DNA of 64,000 nt, taken from contig JAZRZA010000071.1 in NCBI GenBank assembly GCA_045601045.1, forward strand, positions 62,001 to 126,000, given 5' to 3'. The translations under genes and the position numbers were made by a program. The DNA comes from UBA1181 sp045601045 (GTDB lineage: Bacteria > Bacteroidota > Bacteroidia > Bacteroidales > Paludibacteraceae). The notes under the pieces are model-generated. The model did not search any database and was not told the origin of the DNA. It was given only the letters and a program-made list of their open reading frames with translations. This document shows positions 1-8,827 of this stretch, in pieces (position 1 is the first letter of the stretch; each line of letters opens with the position of its first letter).

Positions 1-90
1 AGACTACTTATCACAAGTATGTCTCCCCTTGTTACATACTATGTAAGTTCGCAATCAGTGTTCATACGCAATACCCTAATTAAAGAAATC
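1..90 (+). repeat. Intergenic repeat, copy 1 (divergent)
   Basis: This is the first of three similar intergenic segments in the same orientation (others at 3960 and 4869). All begin AGACTACTT, continue through GTCTCCC, TGTAAGTT and CAATCAGTGTT, and end near CCTAATT. This copy is the most diverged and may begin outside the window. It lies upstream of the T9SS protein gene at 285. The rest of the gap to 222 is AT-rich with nothing else recognisable. Confidence 0.7.
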
Positions 91-222
91 GCCCAACATT
101 CCGACTCACATCAATCTTTTTTTTCAAAAAAAAAATAATTCTAATTGTTTAATATTTAGACACATCTGCCAACTACAACACAAACATCCGCCCATAAATC
201 ATCAAAATAATGATATAACTCA

Positions 223-230
223 TACATTTG
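223..230 (+). promoter_or_regulatory. Bacteroidota -7 promoter element
   Basis: TACATTTG matches TAnnTTTG. Transcription would start near 237 and leave a leader of about 48 bases before the gene at 285. No clear -33 TTTG is seen. Confidence 0.5.
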
Positions 231-284
231 GCGCACAATTTGATACTGTACAACATAACTATTAAATATAAATAAATAAAAGTT

Positions 285-1355
285 ATGAGAAAAAGCATTT
301 TATGTGGTCTATTTATGGCAGCAGGTATATCTGCCAATGCCCAAATGACGGTATTACCAGATGGTAAAGTTTATGTTGGCGACATGCCAGAGTCAAGTTT
401 CGACGATGATGGTTCTTGCAATAACGACAGAAACAAAGAAATTACTTTTCAATTATTCGGAAAAGGAGATGCCGGAGGCGGATCAAAGATCGCATTCGGA
501 GATTTTGGACGAAGAGAAAAATATGGATATAACGTATTCATAGGAGAACACGAGACAGTTAATAAAATAACAGGAGAAACCGAAAACGGAGACTCTGACC
601 AATTATGGCTACATGGTAAGAGCGGTATTTATTACACCTTCAACAACGCCATTGACAACCCTCCAATATTCTATTTCGACGTAGAGAGAGGAAAGAACTT
701 TATCTACAAAAGCAATTTGGAAACTGAGCGCATCTACCAATTCGGCGACATGAACGGAATGTCAGAGATAAAGGAACTTGGCGATCAAATGGACAAACTC
801 CAACAACTGAATGCCGTTAGTTTCAAGGAGACAAGAGAAAAGACCAACGTTGACAACAAAAAGACCCTATACGGATTGGTCGCCCAAGACTTGGCTAAGG
901 TTTATCCTGACCTTGTGATCAAAGGTGACGGTAATGAGTATTCCATCGACTATACCGGATTGATTGCCGTATTGATTGAGGCAGTCAAAGAACAACAAAA
1001 AACGATAGAGTCATTGGAAAAAGAGATCAAGAAGTTAGAAACGACAGGAGAAGGAGGTCTCGTGTACCACGCTGCTCCAAAAAGCGACAACACCAACGCA
1101 TTCTTGCGTCAAAACACCCCTAACCCGTTCAGTTCAGAAACCGTCATTGAATACTTTGTCCCAATGACTTCAAAATCCGCACAGATCATCATCTATGACA
1201 TGAACGGAGCGCAGTTGAAGGAATACCCTATCAACGCCAACGGAAACGGCTCAGTTGTTGTGAACGGATCGGAACTATATGCGGGAATGTATCTTTACGC
1301 ACTTATCGTTGACGGCGCATTGATCGATTCAAAAAAGATGGTATTAACAAAGTAG
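285..1355 (+). CDS. Secreted protein with S74-type chaperone domain and T9SS type-A sorting domain
   Basis: The 356-residue product has a signal peptide ending near NAQ (residue 20). A central region around residues 165-240 resembles the peptidase S74 intramolecular chaperone family: a VSFK-like strand, then YGLVAQDLAKVYPDLV and DYTGLIAVLIEAVKEQQ. A short coiled coil (KTIESLEKEIKKLE) follows. The last 85 residues (QNTPNPFSSETVIEYFVP to KKMVLTK) form a type-A T9SS sorting domain, so the protein is probably exported and anchored at the cell surface. It sits 10 bases upstream of the C25 peptidase gene and is probably cotranscribed with it. S74 domains usually help trimeric fibres fold; that role here is inference. 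Confidence 0.8.
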   Translation: MRKSILCGLFMAAGISANAQMTVLPDGKVYVGDMPESSFDDDGSCNNDRNKEITFQLFGKGDAGGGSKIAFGDFGRREKYGYNVFIGEHETVNKITGETENGDSDQLWLHGKSGIYYTFNNAIDNPPIFYFDVERGKNFIYKSNLETERIYQFGDMNGMSEIKELGDQMDKLQQLNAVSFKETREKTNVDNKKTLYGLVAQDLAKVYPDLVIKGDGNEYSIDYTGLIAVLIEAVKEQQKTIESLEKEIKKLETTGEGGLVYHAAPKSDNTNAFLRQNTPNPFSSETVIEYFVPMTSKSAQIIIYDMNGAQLKEYPINANGNGSVVVNGSELYAGMYLYALIVDGALIDSKKMVLTK

Positions 1356-1365
1356 TAGAACAGAG

Positions 1366-3930
1366 ATGAAAATCAGATATATATTATCAGCATTTCTTGT
1401 TTTCGCATCATCAGCTGTTTATTCAAATATAACCAAGACATTCACCATCGGTGATGACATAAACATCCGAGAGGAAAAATTGCATGATGCCACTTACACA
1501 AGAATTTCGTTAAAAGGAGCCCAAAGCTCTGGCGAGGTGGGAACACCTGAAATTCCTGTCCTTGCCTATCAGTTTTACGTACCATTGGGAGAAGTTCCAT
1601 CAGAGGTGACAGTTGAGATGAAGGATGTAAAGGTCGCACGATTGAATTACAGACTCTTCCTCCAACAGGCGCCCCAACCAACCGGAAACGTTTCCACAGG
1701 ATCCGCAACACCCTTTGCTGTGAATGACGATTCAATGACGGAATCGGAGATACCGCAAGAGATGGAGTACACCCTAAAAACGAAGGGAGGAGCTATCAAT
1801 GTGGTCAATGTCTACATCAACCCGTTCAAGTATGATGCGACAGCGTTAAAGCTCAGCTACGCCCGATCCTTCAAAGTCAACATTATCACCAAGAAGGAGA
1901 CTTCCGTCGCAAAGATGAAGATTCGAGAGAGGGATCTAAACAATTTCATTTCAAACTTGAAACGAAGCGTGACAAACAAAGAGGACATGGAACCAAACCT
2001 CAAAGAGCTGATTCAAGATAGAATTGAGAAAAAGACAACGCTTAGGGTCGGCTCCCAACAATGGAACGTGCCATTTTACGAATATGTGGTCATCACCTCA
2101 AAGGATTTGGCGCCAGCCTTCGAACCGCTTGTCACCTGGAAAAGGAGAAAGGGTCTAAATGCAGGAATCGTTGCGATTGAAGATATATTAAAAGATCCAA
2201 TGGCAGCAGATGGTGACGTACTATCCGAGATCAATGATGACGCCGGAAAACTGAAGGCATATCTTCAGGCTAGCTTCGATAATGATGGAGAGTATGTATT
2301 GTTAGGAGGAAATGATCAAGTAGTGCCTATTAGATATGGATATGGAAATGATAACTACGACAGCTCTAATTTCAAATACGAAGTAACATGGGCTGGATCA
2401 TTGGCAGACAATATACCGACCGACTTCTACTTCACATGCGTGGATGTGGATTGGAACAAGGATAGGGACAATTTCTACTTTAATACATACGCCTCAGCCA
2501 ATGACAGAAACCCTGAATTCTACATAGGGGATAATTTTCTGAAGGTTGGACGCCTTTTATGCACAAACCAAGAGGAGATATCCAACTGGATTACGAAGCA
2601 ACTAATCTACGAACAAAATCCGGGCTTGGGAGACCTCTCCTATTTGGGCAACACCCTAATCACCGTAGCGGACCAAATGATGGACGACAAGAATAATGTG
2701 ATGGATAATTTGCCCGAACATTTGAAAGGGAGGATAGATTTCATCGAAGACGAGAACCCTGAGGAGTGCATCATGCCAGTTTCGCCAACCGGTAATGACA
2801 TGGTTAGTATGATGAACGAAAACAAATACGCCTTCATCTCCAACAGTAACCATGGCTCTCCGACAACCATCGCATTGAACACGTACGCAGTAAATGGTAT
2901 TTGCAAAAAAAGGCCATGTAAGGAAGGAGCATCATCCACATGTCCATATAAAGACGAACCTTACCACGAGTGCGACAAGCGACTCAGCAAATTCTGCTTC
3001 ACTAGTGGCCGCAATGTGGATCATTCCGACATCGCCTCCGGCAATCTATTGTACGCAATTGAGGAGGAGAGCAATTCCGCAGACGATTTGAACACCGAGA
3101 TGTATAAGTATCCGTTCATCCTCTACTCCAATTGTTGCGAGACCATGCCGTTTGATGAATTTAACGGATATAGAAAACAAAACCAACCCAACTTGGGTGA
3201 GGCACTCACAACAAAGAACAGGACCGGATGCGTCGCCTATCTGGGATACACAAGAGCAGGATGGGTGGGACCATCAATAGCCATGGAAAAGCAATTTTTA
3301 GAGCAGGTAAATTTGGCGTTAGAATCTGAAGAGTATATTCGGATTGCAGAATGTGAACTAATTTCAAAAATTAATCACAACAACGCAAACAAAAGCAGTA
3401 AATTAGCCAAATGGATTGCTTTAGCACACAATCTTTTAGGTTGTCCAGAAACCAATATGTGGATGTTTGAGCCTCAGGTTTACCAAAGTCCGATAATCAA
3501 AAGGGACGGAAATAACGTCACGGTCAGCCTTTCGGACAAAGAGATCCAGAACTTGACAGAGGTCCATGTCACTAGCGCAGACGACAATGCGATAAGCTAC
3601 AGACAATCCTTGACCATTGATAGCGATCATAAGAGCGTGACATTCGAGGATGTTCCAGAGAACTATTATGTAGTCATCACCCAACCTCGCCACTTGCCTT
3701 ACATCTATAGTTCTAAAGTGAATGGTTGCATCATACAAGATGAAATCTTCACGGAGGATCGAGGATTCATCTGCGACAAGATCAAGGCCGGAGAGAAAGT
3801 GACAGACGAAAAGGCTTACGGAAAAGTCATTGTCAAGGAGGGTGCAAAGCTATATCTCGAATCTCTGGAGAAAACAGAGCTAAAGGGTGGTTTCCAAGTT
3901 GAATTAGGAGGTAGCCTTGAAGTGAGATAA
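1366..3930 (+). CDS. Gingipain-like C25 family cysteine peptidase
   Basis: The 854-residue product has a signal peptide (residues 1-20) and a C25 propeptide-like region (about 25-230, with GEVGTPEIPVLAYQFYVPLG). The caspase-like domain begins at YEYVVITSKDL near 238. The likely dyad is His496 in ISNSNHGSP and Cys590 or Cys591 in LYSNCCETMP. In gingipain RgpB these residues lie about 33 apart; here they are about 94 apart, and the insertion carries cysteines at 513, 518, 526, 536 and 544. The C-terminus (GKVIVKEGAKLYLES, then GGFQVELGGSLEV) resembles a 3-coathanger stack domain rather than a standard type-A signal. Family assignment is confident; substrate is unknown. Confidence 0.85.
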   Translation: MKIRYILSAFLVFASSAVYSNITKTFTIGDDINIREEKLHDATYTRISLKGAQSSGEVGTPEIPVLAYQFYVPLGEVPSEVTVEMKDVKVARLNYRLFLQQAPQPTGNVSTGSATPFAVNDDSMTESEIPQEMEYTLKTKGGAINVVNVYINPFKYDATALKLSYARSFKVNIITKKETSVAKMKIRERDLNNFISNLKRSVTNKEDMEPNLKELIQDRIEKKTTLRVGSQQWNVPFYEYVVITSKDLAPAFEPLVTWKRRKGLNAGIVAIEDILKDPMAADGDVLSEINDDAGKLKAYLQASFDNDGEYVLLGGNDQVVPIRYGYGNDNYDSSNFKYEVTWAGSLADNIPTDFYFTCVDVDWNKDRDNFYFNTYASANDRNPEFYIGDNFLKVGRLLCTNQEEISNWITKQLIYEQNPGLGDLSYLGNTLITVADQMMDDKNNVMDNLPEHLKGRIDFIEDENPEECIMPVSPTGNDMVSMMNENKYAFISNSNHGSPTTIALNTYAVNGICKKRPCKEGASSTCPYKDEPYHECDKRLSKFCFTSGRNVDHSDIASGNLLYAIEEESNSADDLNTEMYKYPFILYSNCCETMPFDEFNGYRKQNQPNLGEALTTKNRTGCVAYLGYTRAGWVGPSIAMEKQFLEQVNLALESEEYIRIAECELISKINHNNANKSSKLAKWIALAHNLLGCPETNMWMFEPQVYQSPIIKRDGNNVTVSLSDKEIQNLTEVHVTSADDNAISYRQSLTIDSDHKSVTFEDVPENYYVVITQPRHLPYIYSSKVNGCIIQDEIFTEDRGFICDKIKAGEKVTDEKAYGKVIVKEGAKLYLESLEKTELKGGFQVELGGSLEVR

Positions 3931-3952
3931 TATTTTCATATTAGATAAAACT

Positions 3953-3988
3953 AAAAGGGAGACTACTTTCACAAGCGGTCTCCCTTTT
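3953..3988 (+). terminator. Rho-independent terminator after the C25 gene
   Basis: AAAAGGGAGAC at 3953-3963 pairs perfectly with GTCTCCCTTTT at 3978-3988 across a 14-base loop. The right arm ends in four T. The hairpin overlaps the start of repeat copy 2, so repeat and terminator share sequence. Confidence 0.8.
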
Positions 3989-4074
3989 GACATACTTTTG
4001 TAAGTTTACAATCAGTGTTAATGTGTAATACCCTAATTTAGGAAAAACATCCGAGATATACAAATCGGCGCGCC
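3960..4074 (+). repeat. Intergenic repeat, copy 2
   Basis: This copy is strongly similar to copy 3 at 4869 over its whole length, with 28 identical bases spanning GTAAGTTTACAATCAGTGTT and the following ATGTGTA region. It contains the near-palindrome TTGTAAGTTTACAA at 3998-4011 and ends in GCGCC. It lies between the C25 gene and the small lipoprotein gene. The remainder of the gap to 4231 is AT-rich with no gene. Confidence 0.85.
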
Positions 4075-4231
4075 AACGCCTACCGCAGTCAGATAGCGCA
4101 CAGAAAATCCAAAATTTCGTTTTTTGAAGAAAGGGAGAAAAAGGGGTAAAAAAAACGTGGCACGTTAACCTTACAGGAAACAACATTTTTTCATTTTTTA
4201 AGCATTTGAAACCTAATTTAAAGAAATTCAT

Positions 4232-4262
4232 ATTGCACAGAGTTTTTTTATACCTACCTTTG
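4232..4262 (+). promoter_or_regulatory. Promoter of the small lipoprotein gene
   Basis: TACCTTTG at 4255-4262 matches TAnnTTTG. ATTG at 4232-4235 stands 19 bases upstream as a partial -33 element. The expected start is near 4269, giving a leader of about 45 bases. Confidence 0.6.
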
Positions 4263-4313
4263 GTCAAGTATTAACAGAGATAACAACTATTCATATAAAC
4301 TTAAAATTTAGCA

Positions 4314-4805
4314 ATGAAAAAGAGATTTTTTAGAATGGCAGTCATCATGACCGCATTGACCACCGCATTGGCATTTTCTTCATGCGGAGAGGATCCTATC
4401 GAGGAGGATAACAACCAAGAGGAAGTGAACGGCGGAGACAACAACAACAACGAAACAAACGTCTCTTACGAGTTCAAGAATAACAAGATCGCGGTGGAGA
4501 GTGGTAAGACTTACGTATACAGCATGGATCAAAAGAACGTGGACGGAGAGTTCACTGTCACCGCTGCAAGCGCTGGTTCGGTAACATTCACCATCAAAGG
4601 TAAGACCATTACATTGAGCGACGCTGGTGCCTCTTATTTGAGCATCAACTTCGAGACTATGAAGCAAAACGACGCAGTTGCGAAACCATCCGATGTTCTA
4701 TTCTGCCTTTTGAGCGGTTCAACCAACATCTCTTCCGCCACCAACGCGGCCAAAACGGAGATCGCTGCCGGAGCAGACAACATCTTCTTCGAAGTGAAAA
4801 AGTAA
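4314..4805 (+). CDS. Small acidic lipoprotein of unknown function
   Basis: The 163-residue product has a lipoprotein signal peptide with FSSC as lipobox (Cys at about 24). An acidic, Asn-rich linker follows (EEDNNQEE, NGGDNNNN), which may act as a surface-export signal of the kind known for Bacteroidota lipoproteins. The mature part is rich in short beta-strand segments (TYVYSMDQ, GSVTFTIKGKTITLS). I do not recognise the family. The gene stands alone between two copies of the intergenic repeat, with its own promoter and a strong terminator. That arrangement looks cassette-like. Confidence 0.75.
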   Translation: MKKRFFRMAVIMTALTTALAFSSCGEDPIEEDNNQEEVNGGDNNNNETNVSYEFKNNKIAVESGKTYVYSMDQKNVDGEFTVTAASAGSVTFTIKGKTITLSDAGASYLSINFETMKQNDAVAKPSDVLFCLLSGSTNISSATNAAKTEIAAGADNIFFEVKK

Positions 4806-4822
4806 TTTGGGTAAGACCCAAC

Positions 4823-4862
4823 AAAAAAATCCCGTTTCAATGATGAGACGGGATTTTTTTTT
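4823..4862 (+). terminator. Rho-independent terminator of the small lipoprotein gene
   Basis: ATCCCGT at 4829-4835 and ACGGGAT at 4848-4854 form the stem, with an A-run before and T-run after. It could work in both directions. Confidence 0.85.
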
Positions 4863-4868
4863 GAGGAA

Positions 4869-4980
4869 AGACTACTTTCTCAAGCCGTCTCCCTTGTAAA
4901 ATACTTTGTAAGTTTACAATCAGTGTTAATGTGTATATCCTAATTTATAGAAAACATTTCAGATATGCAAATGACGCGCC
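4869..4980 (+). repeat. Intergenic repeat, copy 3
   Basis: This copy matches copy 2 closely, including the near-palindrome TTGTAAGTTTACAA at 4906-4919 and the terminal GCGCC. Here the AGAC/GTCT arms no longer form a good terminator. The following 250 bases (4981-5230) are AT-rich; I see no gene or clear signal there. Confidence 0.85.
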
Positions 4981-5230
4981 CAGCATTTATCGGTGATGCA
5001 GGCAGGGTCGAGGCGGCAAAATTGATTGATTTTCAGAATGAGAAAGAAATGGAGATTGTATTTGTGGTGCGTTTCTATATACCACAATACTTTTTATCAA
5101 TATTACAACACTTTAAAATCTAATAAAAAGAAATCAATAACACACAAAGATTATATATATACTTACAAACATCAATAAAAACCAAACTATTTTATTTCAC
5201 AAACCCACTTTGGTCTTGAACGAAGCAAAC

Positions 5231-5268
5231 AAAAAAAAGATGCGTCAAGCAAAACACATTGACGCATC
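5231..5268 (-). terminator. Terminator of the pectinase fusion gene
   Basis: GATGCGTCAA at 5239-5248 pairs with TTGACGCATC at 5259-5268. The A-run at 5231-5238 becomes the T-tract on the minus strand. Confidence 0.85.
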
Positions 5269-5291
5269 CCTCCTGTTCGTTAAAAAAGGGA

Positions 5292-8200
5292 CTATTTCAC
5301 CCAAATATAGACCTTTCCGTTTCTCACAAACATAGTTCCAGGCGCCGGTTCAATCGGGCGTCCTTGCAAATCATAGCACCTACCGTCGCCCGCCGACTCA
5401 GATGATGAAACGAGATCCTCCACCGCAGTCTCCGTAGTGGATGGTTTCACCTCCAAAACAGCAATGAAGCAGACCTGCTTATTAGAAATCGTAAAGGTGA
5501 AAGAATCATGAATCTCTTCAGTGAATTCATAAGAGACAACAGAAGGGTTGGAACCATAACTGCCCAACTTATTCACACCAAATGTTTTGTCCAACTCATG
5601 GCCCGCCACCTCAGATAGAACGGCGTAACCATCCTCCGCATTGGTATATCCCACGAAGGTGATCTTCACAGGCACTACATCCTTTGGAAGATAAACAGTG
5701 TTTTGCGCGCCGTTGGAATTCTTCATGGTCTTATAAGAGCCACCATTGTAAGAGATATTCTCTCCATACAAAACGCTCTTGGCGGTATTGCCCGTGATAC
5801 ACCAACCATAGTCACTCTTGCCCGCATCGGTGCAGCTCCAACGATTCAGATACTCCGCATTGCCCGTAGTGGAGGACAATGAGCCATTGTTGTAATGGAA
5901 GATCACGGTGCTGTTGGAAGTCTCCGGCACGTATGGATTATCAGGGATCACTGGCTCCTTGAAGCCAGTGGCCGTCACCTTATTGGAACTTACGCCCAAG
6001 CCACCCATTCGGTTCGCAGCGCGAACGGTAAATACATCCGACTCCTGCGTACCGGCAGGAAGCGCATAGGAGTTAGTCGCCACATTTGCCACATAGGTGT
6101 CGTTCTTGAAGATCACATAACAAAGCGCGGAGTCATTGTCCACCCACTTCAAATAGCCATCCTTCAAGACAACTTTCGGTGCGGAGACCAATTTCACATC
6201 GTTATCCGGTGTCCAGTTGTCACTTCCTGACAAGACATTCCGCAAGGTGTATTTCGCCGCATCCGAAGCGGAAAGCACCGGATTCACATAGGCGGTCACT
6301 CCATTCTTCTCATAGTAGGAGCGACGGTTGGAGAGATTCACCGCATTACCAAACGCATCACGGCTATTGTACTCCGCGAAGAGGACAGGCATCACCGCGT
6401 TGATCGGATTGCCCCATGCCGCATCGGTAGGCACCTTCTTCATGGTCGTATTGATGTAAACCGCACGAGGCGATTTGTTCCAAGCTCGTCCCAAGGTGTA
6501 GTTCTTGTTGGTGCTATCATAGCCATCGATGGTGCAGTTGCTGAAGACATAACCCCACTCACCGGTACCCGCAGGAGCGGCGATGCAATCGTTGGCACGG
6601 TTCTCCAAATAGAGCAGACATCTGTCGAAGAAGATATCGCCACCACCGCAGATGAAATCCACCGTTCCATGGATTTCGCACTCCTCCAAGTAACTACGTC
6701 CCGCACCCGTATTCGAATAGTAGGTATCCTGTGTACTCAACATCCTCACACGTTTGTAAATATTCTTATTACCCTTATCCTGCACCACGACAAAGCGGTT
6801 GGCGCTGGCACTTGGGTTATTATAAGCCTTGTTCTGCAAGGTTAGATCCTGCAGATAGAGGTTACTGGCGGAAGAGGAGAAGCAAAGAGTTGCGGTGACG
6901 CTGATTCCCTCCGTGGTGGCGGTGTTAAAGATCGTCACGCCAGAGGTGCTCTGTCCGACAAAGGACACATTGCCCTTTCCCCATGTGGTCATCTGGTTCT
7001 CGTTACCGGTCAGGGTACCGATGTTGTAGTTACCATTCGGGAAGAAGATGATGAAGCGAGATTTAGAAGATGCCTCTGCCGCAGCCTTTGCCGCAGCGAA
7101 ATTGCCATCCACACCCACAACGAAATCGTATTTACCATGGTTAGCGGTGGCGGAAGGTTGGTATAGCGCGTCATCCACATTGGAATCACCGCCTTGATTG
7201 CCCGCACCCGGATTGGTGGTCACATCACAGGTGATCTTGGAGACACTGTTCAAAGCATCCGCCACACCATCCGACATGATCTCGCAGACCAAGGAATTCA
7301 TATAGAGTTCCAAATTGGTATACCCCTCCGCATTGGTGGCGTTACCATCCGAACCATTGTTTGGATTCAAGCCATGGGCAGACTCCCAACTATCGGGAAT
7401 ACCATCCCCATCGGAATCTTTCGGTGCCGATTCAGACTTCAAAGTAGGCCATCCACCCACATCGGATGGTTTGTCAATGATACCCAATCCACCCAACACG
7501 GAACCCCTGTAGGTATTAGAACGGTTCTTGGTCTCGTTCGCGATACGCTGATCCACCGCGTCACGATGGAGAGAGGCGCCCGCGTATTTCAGCACCTTCT
7601 CATAGGCCACTTTGGCGGTTTGGGTAGAGACAGGGCTCACCTTATACTCCGAATAGGCTGTGATGGACGATTTGTTCATCGAACCATTGTTTGAGTTGTT
7701 CACATCGAAACCGTTCCAGTCCCAGTTATCGCCCTTGTCCTCCATATAGTTGCCCTTCACATAGTAGTGGCCATAGACACCCTGCGGTTGACTATTCTTA
7801 CCATCATCGGCCCAAGGCTCGAAGATACGGTACTTGATGCTTGATTTAGTGGCAGGGCCAGACTTGTAGTAGTTGTTCACGAAGTTGTAACTACCACCCT
7901 CTCCCGCATAACCGCTGTTGGTATTTCCCCAGTTGTAGAAGACATTGTTTCTTAGATCCACCAACTCTTTGTCGGGCTCATTGGAGTATCGGCTACCGCA
8001 AAGACGAGGGGTTCTGCTGTCGTGATGCGCCACCAGATTGTGGTGGAACGATGCGCCCTGGCCACCCCAGATACCGCCATAACCATGGTATCCCTTCGGA
8101 TGGATGGATCCGCGGAGACTCTCCGCTACCAGACACCACTGCATGGTGAAGTTTTGGTTCCCATAGAAAGAGGCGCACTCATCGGTACACCAACTCATGG

Positions 8201-8681
8201 AGCAGTGGTCGAGGATGATATTTTTACGGTTACGTCCCCAAATCGCGTCACGGTCTTGGGAGATGGTTCCATCCGAAGCGACATCTGGTTTATCCGTACC
8301 CAAACGGAAACGAATGAAACGGATGATCACATTATCCGCATTCACATAAGTTTCATAGTTTTTCAAACAGATTCCATCACCGGGAGCCGTCTGTCCCGCA
8401 ATGGTCAAATCGCCCTTCGTAATATTCAAACGGGAAGTCAATTCAATGGTACCGGAGACATCAAAGACAATGGTACGCGCGCCAGATTGTCCAACCGCAT
8501 AACGCAAGGAACCCTCCTTGCCATTATCTTCCAATGTGGTCACATGATAGACCTTTCCGCCTCTACCACCAGTCGTGTACATTCCAAAACCCTCCGCACC
8601 GGGGAAAGCTGGCGTATCTGCATAGGCGACACCTGCCAACAAGGCAAATAAAGTGATGAAAAATTTAGCAATCGTTTTCAT
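5292..8681 (-). CDS. Pectate lyase (PL1)-pectinesterase (CE8) fusion, secreted
   Basis: The 1129-residue product has a signal peptide (1-21). A PL1 beta-helix spans about 24-400 (FPGAEGFGMYTTGGRGG; ILDHCSMSWCTDE; the RGSIHPKGYHGYGGIWGG segment). A calcium-type DSDGDGIPDSWE segment follows near 422. The CE8 pectin methylesterase domain runs about 515-830 with all expected catalytic residues: Gln651 and Asp652 (TQDTYY), Asp675 (GTVDFICGG) and Arg732 (LGRAW). A further beta-rich domain precedes a C-terminal YDLQGRPIEP tail with RNGKVYI, like the short sorting-type ends of Prevotella secreted enzymes. The esterase removes methyl groups so that the lyase can cut polygalacturonate. No SusC/SusD pair is nearby. 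Confidence 0.93.
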   Translation of the reverse strand: MKTIAKFFITLFALLAGVAYADTPAFPGAEGFGMYTTGGRGGKVYHVTTLEDNGKEGSLRYAVGQSGARTIVFDVSGTIELTSRLNITKGDLTIAGQTAPGDGICLKNYETYVNADNVIIRFIRFRLGTDKPDVASDGTISQDRDAIWGRNRKNIILDHCSMSWCTDECASFYGNQNFTMQWCLVAESLRGSIHPKGYHGYGGIWGGQGASFHHNLVAHHDSRTPRLCGSRYSNEPDKELVDLRNNVFYNWGNTNSGYAGEGGSYNFVNNYYKSGPATKSSIKYRIFEPWADDGKNSQPQGVYGHYYVKGNYMEDKGDNWDWNGFDVNNSNNGSMNKSSITAYSEYKVSPVSTQTAKVAYEKVLKYAGASLHRDAVDQRIANETKNRSNTYRGSVLGGLGIIDKPSDVGGWPTLKSESAPKDSDGDGIPDSWESAHGLNPNNGSDGNATNAEGYTNLELYMNSLVCEIMSDGVADALNSVSKITCDVTTNPGAGNQGGDSNVDDALYQPSATANHGKYDFVVGVDGNFAAAKAAAEASSKSRFIIFFPNGNYNIGTLTGNENQMTTWGKGNVSFVGQSTSGVTIFNTATTEGISVTATLCFSSSASNLYLQDLTLQNKAYNNPSASANRFVVVQDKGNKNIYKRVRMLSTQDTYYSNTGAGRSYLEECEIHGTVDFICGGGDIFFDRCLLYLENRANDCIAAPAGTGEWGYVFSNCTIDGYDSTNKNYTLGRAWNKSPRAVYINTTMKKVPTDAAWGNPINAVMPVLFAEYNSRDAFGNAVNLSNRRSYYEKNGVTAYVNPVLSASDAAKYTLRNVLSGSDNWTPDNDVKLVSAPKVVLKDGYLKWVDNDSALCYVIFKNDTYVANVATNSYALPAGTQESDVFTVRAANRMGGLGVSSNKVTATGFKEPVIPDNPYVPETSNSTVIFHYNNGSLSSTTGNAEYLNRWSCTDAGKSDYGWCITGNTAKSVLYGENISYNGGSYKTMKNSNGAQNTVYLPKDVVPVKITFVGYTNAEDGYAVLSEVAGHELDKTFGVNKLGSYGSNPSVVSYEFTEEIHDSFTFTISNKQVCFIAVLEVKPSTTETAVEDLVSSSESAGDGRCYDLQGRPIEPAPGTMFVRNGKVYIWVK

Positions 8682-8798
8682 TATATTCGATTTAATGGTT
8701 TATCATAGAGTTATCCCAAAGGATGACCGATTCATTCACGAATACAAAATAAACGAACTTAGCAACAAAACCCAGAGAAATTCATGTCAATGAGTTGT

Positions 8799-8827
8799 AA
8801 AAAAAAGTCATGGAATTACTCCATGAC
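8799..8827 (-). terminator. Terminator overlapping the GH30 stop codon
   Basis: GTCATGGA at 8807-8814 pairs with TCCATGAC at 8820-8827, and the A-run at 8799-8806 supplies the T-tract on the minus strand. The stop codon of the GH30 gene (8816-8818) lies in the loop, so the stem's first arm is coding sequence. Confidence 0.8.
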
